Shown here: positions 5,825 to 7,739 of the stretch, piece by piece
Numbering within the stretch: the first letter of the stretch is position 1
Layout: every line of letters starts with the position of its first letter
Source: Burkholderiales bacterium
GTDB taxonomy: Bacteria > Pseudomonadota > Gammaproteobacteria > Burkholderiales > Burkholderiaceae_C
Assembly: GCA_947450745.1 (NCBI GenBank)
Contig: CANFYD010000163.1
Location: 1-7,739, forward strand
Direction of reading: 5' to 3'
DNA: 7,739 nt
Program-made: the position numbers and the translations under genes
The notes under the pieces: model-generated
The model's database searches: none
Told to the model about the DNA's origin: nothing
The model's input: only the letters and a program-made list of their open reading frames with translations

Positions 5825-7243
5825 TCAGCGGCTGGCCGGCAGGTCGGCGTCGGTCAGGCGGTAGCGGCTTAGCACCCACACACTGGCCAGCACGAACAGC
5901 ACCGGGATCAGCGAGTAGTTCAGCAGGATGCCGCTGATGGCCAGGGCCTCCTGCGCCACGGCACCGCCTTGCGAAGCGTGGAAGTTGCTCAGCGACAGCA
6001 CCACGCCGGCCACCGCCGGCCCGACGGCGTAGGCCAGCTTCTCGGCGGCGGAGAACACGCCGGACAGCGCGCCCTCGCTGCTGCGGCCGTGGTGCAGCCG
6101 GTCGAGCACCACGGTGTCGGTCAGCATGGACTGCACCATCAGCACGAAGCCGGCGTTCAGCGCGCCGATCAGCGGCGCGCGCAGCAAGGCCAGGCCCTGC
6201 TCGGTGGTCAGCGCGCCCAGCAGCGGCAACTGCAGCGTGACCGGGCCGCCGGGCGTGGCGGCCAGCCAGCTGAGGGTCAGCACCGACCAGGCGGCCGCCG
6301 CGAGCGAGAACACCGGGCGTTTGCCCAGGCGCTGCGAGAGCTTCACCCACAGCGGCTGGCTGAGGATGGAGCCGGCACTGAGCACCAGGATGAAGGGGAT
6401 CAGCAGGTCCACCTTGCCCAACACGAAGATGAACATCAGGGCCACGGCGGCGTAGCTGGTGGCCTGGCCCACGCTTTGCACGAAGAAGGCGGCCAGCAGG
6501 GTGCGGAAGGGCCGGTTGTCCCAGGCCTGACGCATCTGTTGCAAGAAGGGCGCGGCGGCCGTTGCTGCTGTTGCTGTTGCCGTTGCAGTTGTCGTTGTCG
6601 TTGTCGTTGTCCCGCGGGCTTGCACGCCGTAGGCCACCGGCAGCGGGCACAACATGGCAAGCAGGCTGATCCCGGCGAACACTAGGCCCATGGTCTCCCA
6701 GCCCCGGCTGCCGCCGCCGGCCCAGCCGATCAAGGGCTGGGCGAAGCCCACACCCGCAATGACGCCGACCATTGTGAAGACGATGCGCCAGGCCAGCAAG
6801 ATGGTGCGTTGCTGCGGGTCGGGCGACAGCTCCGCCGCCAGTGCCAGGTAGGGCACCAGGTAGACGCTGTAGGCGGTGGCCATCAGCGTGTACAGCGCCG
6901 CCACGCCCAACGCGGTCGACCCCTCGCTGCCCAGCGGCTTCAGCCAGAACAGCAGGCCGAAGCCCACCGCCGTCAGCGGCGCGCCGACCAGCAAAAAGGG
7001 CATGCGCCCCCAGCTCGCCTTGCGCCGATCAGACCAGTTGCCCACCAGCGGGTCGCACAGGATCAACCACAGCTTTGGCACCAGGATGGCCAGGCCCGCC
7101 AACCACGGCGAGATGCCCAGCATGGTGCTCATGAACACCGGCAGCAGCACGGCGGGCGTGTCGCGGATGATCTGTACGCCGGCTTGGCCACTGCCGTACA
7201 GCAGCATGCGGCCAACCGGCAGCTCGGCAGTTGAGGTGCTCAT
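5825..7243 (-). CDS. GPH-family (MFS superfamily) sugar:cation symporter
   Basis: Inner-membrane transporter of 472 residues, the usual size for the glycoside-pentoside-hexuronide family, with about twelve hydrophobic segments. Family motifs seen: DPLVGNWSDRRKASWGRMPFLL (D64, SDRRK at 71-75, R80) in the first cytoplasmic loop, and AELSPDPQQRTILLAWR (E138 to R153) after the fourth segment. NRPFRTLLAAFFVQSVGQA opens the second half. These proteins import sugars or glycosides with H+ or Na+. The central cytoplasmic loop carries an odd Thr/Ala run, residues 212-231, encoded by a microsatellite. ATG at 7243 is chosen because it begins five bases after the receptor stop and gives the family's normal N-terminus; the frame is open further upstream but only as a shadow of the receptor. 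No strong ribosome binding site is visible, so translation is probably coupled to the receptor. Substrate unknown. Confidence 0.9.
   Translation of the reverse strand: MSTSTAELPVGRMLLYGSGQAGVQIIRDTPAVLLPVFMSTMLGISPWLAGLAILVPKLWLILCDPLVGNWSDRRKASWGRMPFLLVGAPLTAVGFGLLFWLKPLGSEGSTALGVAALYTLMATAYSVYLVPYLALAAELSPDPQQRTILLAWRIVFTMVGVIAGVGFAQPLIGWAGGGSRGWETMGLVFAGISLLAMLCPLPVAYGVQARGTTTTTTTTATATATAATAAAPFLQQMRQAWDNRPFRTLLAAFFVQSVGQATSYAAVALMFIFVLGKVDLLIPFILVLSAGSILSQPLWVKLSQRLGKRPVFSLAAAAWSVLTLSWLAATPGGPVTLQLPLLGALTTEQGLALLRAPLIGALNAGFVLMVQSMLTDTVVLDRLHHGRSSEGALSGVFSAAEKLAYAVGPAVAGVVLSLSNFHASQGGAVAQEALAISGILLNYSLIPVLFVLASVWVLSRYRLTDADLPASR
6561..6611 (-). repeat. In-frame (ACAACG)n / (RCA)n microsatellite inside the transporter gene
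   Basis: On the coding strand, codons alternate ACA and ACG through three and a half six-base units, then degenerate into ACT, GCA, ACG and ACA codons. The product is eight threonines followed by an Ala/Thr mix (about residues 212-231), in the loop between membrane segments 6 and 7. All units are multiples of three, so length changes by slippage would not shift the frame. Confidence 0.8.
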
Positions 7244-7248
7244 CCGGC

Positions 7249-7739
7249 TCAGAACTCGTAGCGTGCGGTCAACAGCACGCTGCGGCTGGGGATGGCGAAG
7301 CGCGGCTGCACGACGCTGAAGCCAAAGCCGGTTTGCCAACCGTCTTCTTGCGTCAGGTTCTTGCCGGCGAGTTGGACGGTCCAGGCCCCGATGTCGTAGG
7401 CGACATAGGCGTTCAGCGACTTCTGCTGCGGCACTGCGCCGATCGGCGCGTTGTCGGCGGTGGAGTAGTAGGGGCCGCGCTCGCTGTAGTCCGCTCCGAA
7501 GCGCAGCGCGCCCTGGCCGAGCGGGCTTTGGTGGTCGAAGCCGAGGGTGTAGACCTTGTCGGGGAACAGCGGCAGCTTGTTGCTGATCACCGAGCAGGGC
7601 AGGGACACGGTGGTGGCGCAAGAGGTGTACTTGCCGGTGTTGATGGCACCGTTGGCCCACAGCGTCAGGGTGGGCAGTACCCGCCAGGCCGCTTCCAGCT
7701 CCAGCCCCGTGAGCTTGGCGTTGTAGTTCTCCACCACGA
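7249..7739 (-). CDS. TonB-dependent outer-membrane receptor, C-terminal part
   Basis: The last 163 residues of a TonB-dependent receptor; the gene continues beyond the right edge, so plug, TonB box and signal peptide are not visible. The fragment shows alternating beta-barrel strands (LTGLELEAAWRVLPTLTLWAN, ALRFGADYSERG, YVAYDIGAWTVQLAGKNLTQ) and ends RSVLLTARYEF, with the terminal phenylalanine typical of outer-membrane barrels. GLELEAAWRVLPTLTLWANG and KNLTQEDG are common in proteobacterial receptors of this type. Two cysteines in one probable surface loop (TSCATT and LPCSV) may form a disulfide. It is followed after five bases by the sugar symporter, suggesting joint uptake of a carbohydrate or glycoside rather than iron, though this part of the protein cannot show the ligand. 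Confidence 0.9.
   Translation of the reverse strand, partial: VVENYNAKLTGLELEAAWRVLPTLTLWANGAINTGKYTSCATTVSLPCSVISNKLPLFPDKVYTLGFDHQSPLGQGALRFGADYSERGPYYSTADNAPIGAVPQQKSLNAYVAYDIGAWTVQLAGKNLTQEDGWQTGFGFSVVQPRFAIPSRSVLLTARYEF

Noticed and set aside
5730..6650. 306-residue minus-strand frame with an Asn/Asp repeat
   Set aside because: Shadow of the symporter; the Asn/Asp run is the ACAACG microsatellite read in another frame.
7244..7660. 139-residue N-terminal extension of the symporter
   Set aside because: It is the receptor gene read in the wrong frame; the transporter's normal N-terminus starts at 7243.

Overview
The window is GC-rich DNA whose coding frames have strongly GC-rich third positions. 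Gene content (TonB-dependent receptor, periplasmic GH3 glycosidase, GPH-type sugar transporter, NiCoT nickel/cobalt permease remnant) fits a Gram-negative proteobacterium, most likely a betaproteobacterium of the Burkholderiales (Roseateles/Rubrivivax-like). This is inferred from composition and protein style only; no rRNA or other marker gene is present.

Layout. (1) Positions 1-368 hold the decayed end of a nickel/cobalt transporter gene, with family signatures split between two frames and internal segments missing. (2) Positions 552-4524 carry three plus-strand genes that look like one operon: an exported GH3 beta-glucosidase, a two-cupin DUF4437-like protein 59 bp downstream, and an Asp/Glu racemase / arylmalonate decarboxylase / maleate isomerase-superfamily protein overlapping it by ATGA. 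A strong intrinsic terminator follows at 4571-4607. (3) Positions 4608-5511 contain no convincing gene but are packed with palindromic repeats: two inverted copies of a hairpin-rich element, one bounded by 25-bp inverted repeats like a small MITE, plus a related third unit. (4) On the minus strand, converging on that region, lie the C-terminal part of a TonB-dependent receptor (runs off the right edge), a GPH-family transporter starting 5 bp after it, and an unrecognised 73-residue protein.

How it may work together. The receptor would bring a glycoside across the outer membrane, the periplasmic GH3 enzyme would release sugar, and the GPH symporter would take the product into the cytoplasm. 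The cytoplasmic cupin and racemase-fold pair could act on the aglycone or a derived acid. This is a hypothesis from context; no substrate can be read from the sequence. The most unusual protein is the racemase-superfamily member, which appears to have glycine at both positions where this superfamily normally carries its catalytic cysteines. The most unusual DNA is the repeat cluster, where two element copies differ by a compensatory base-pair change that preserves a hairpin.
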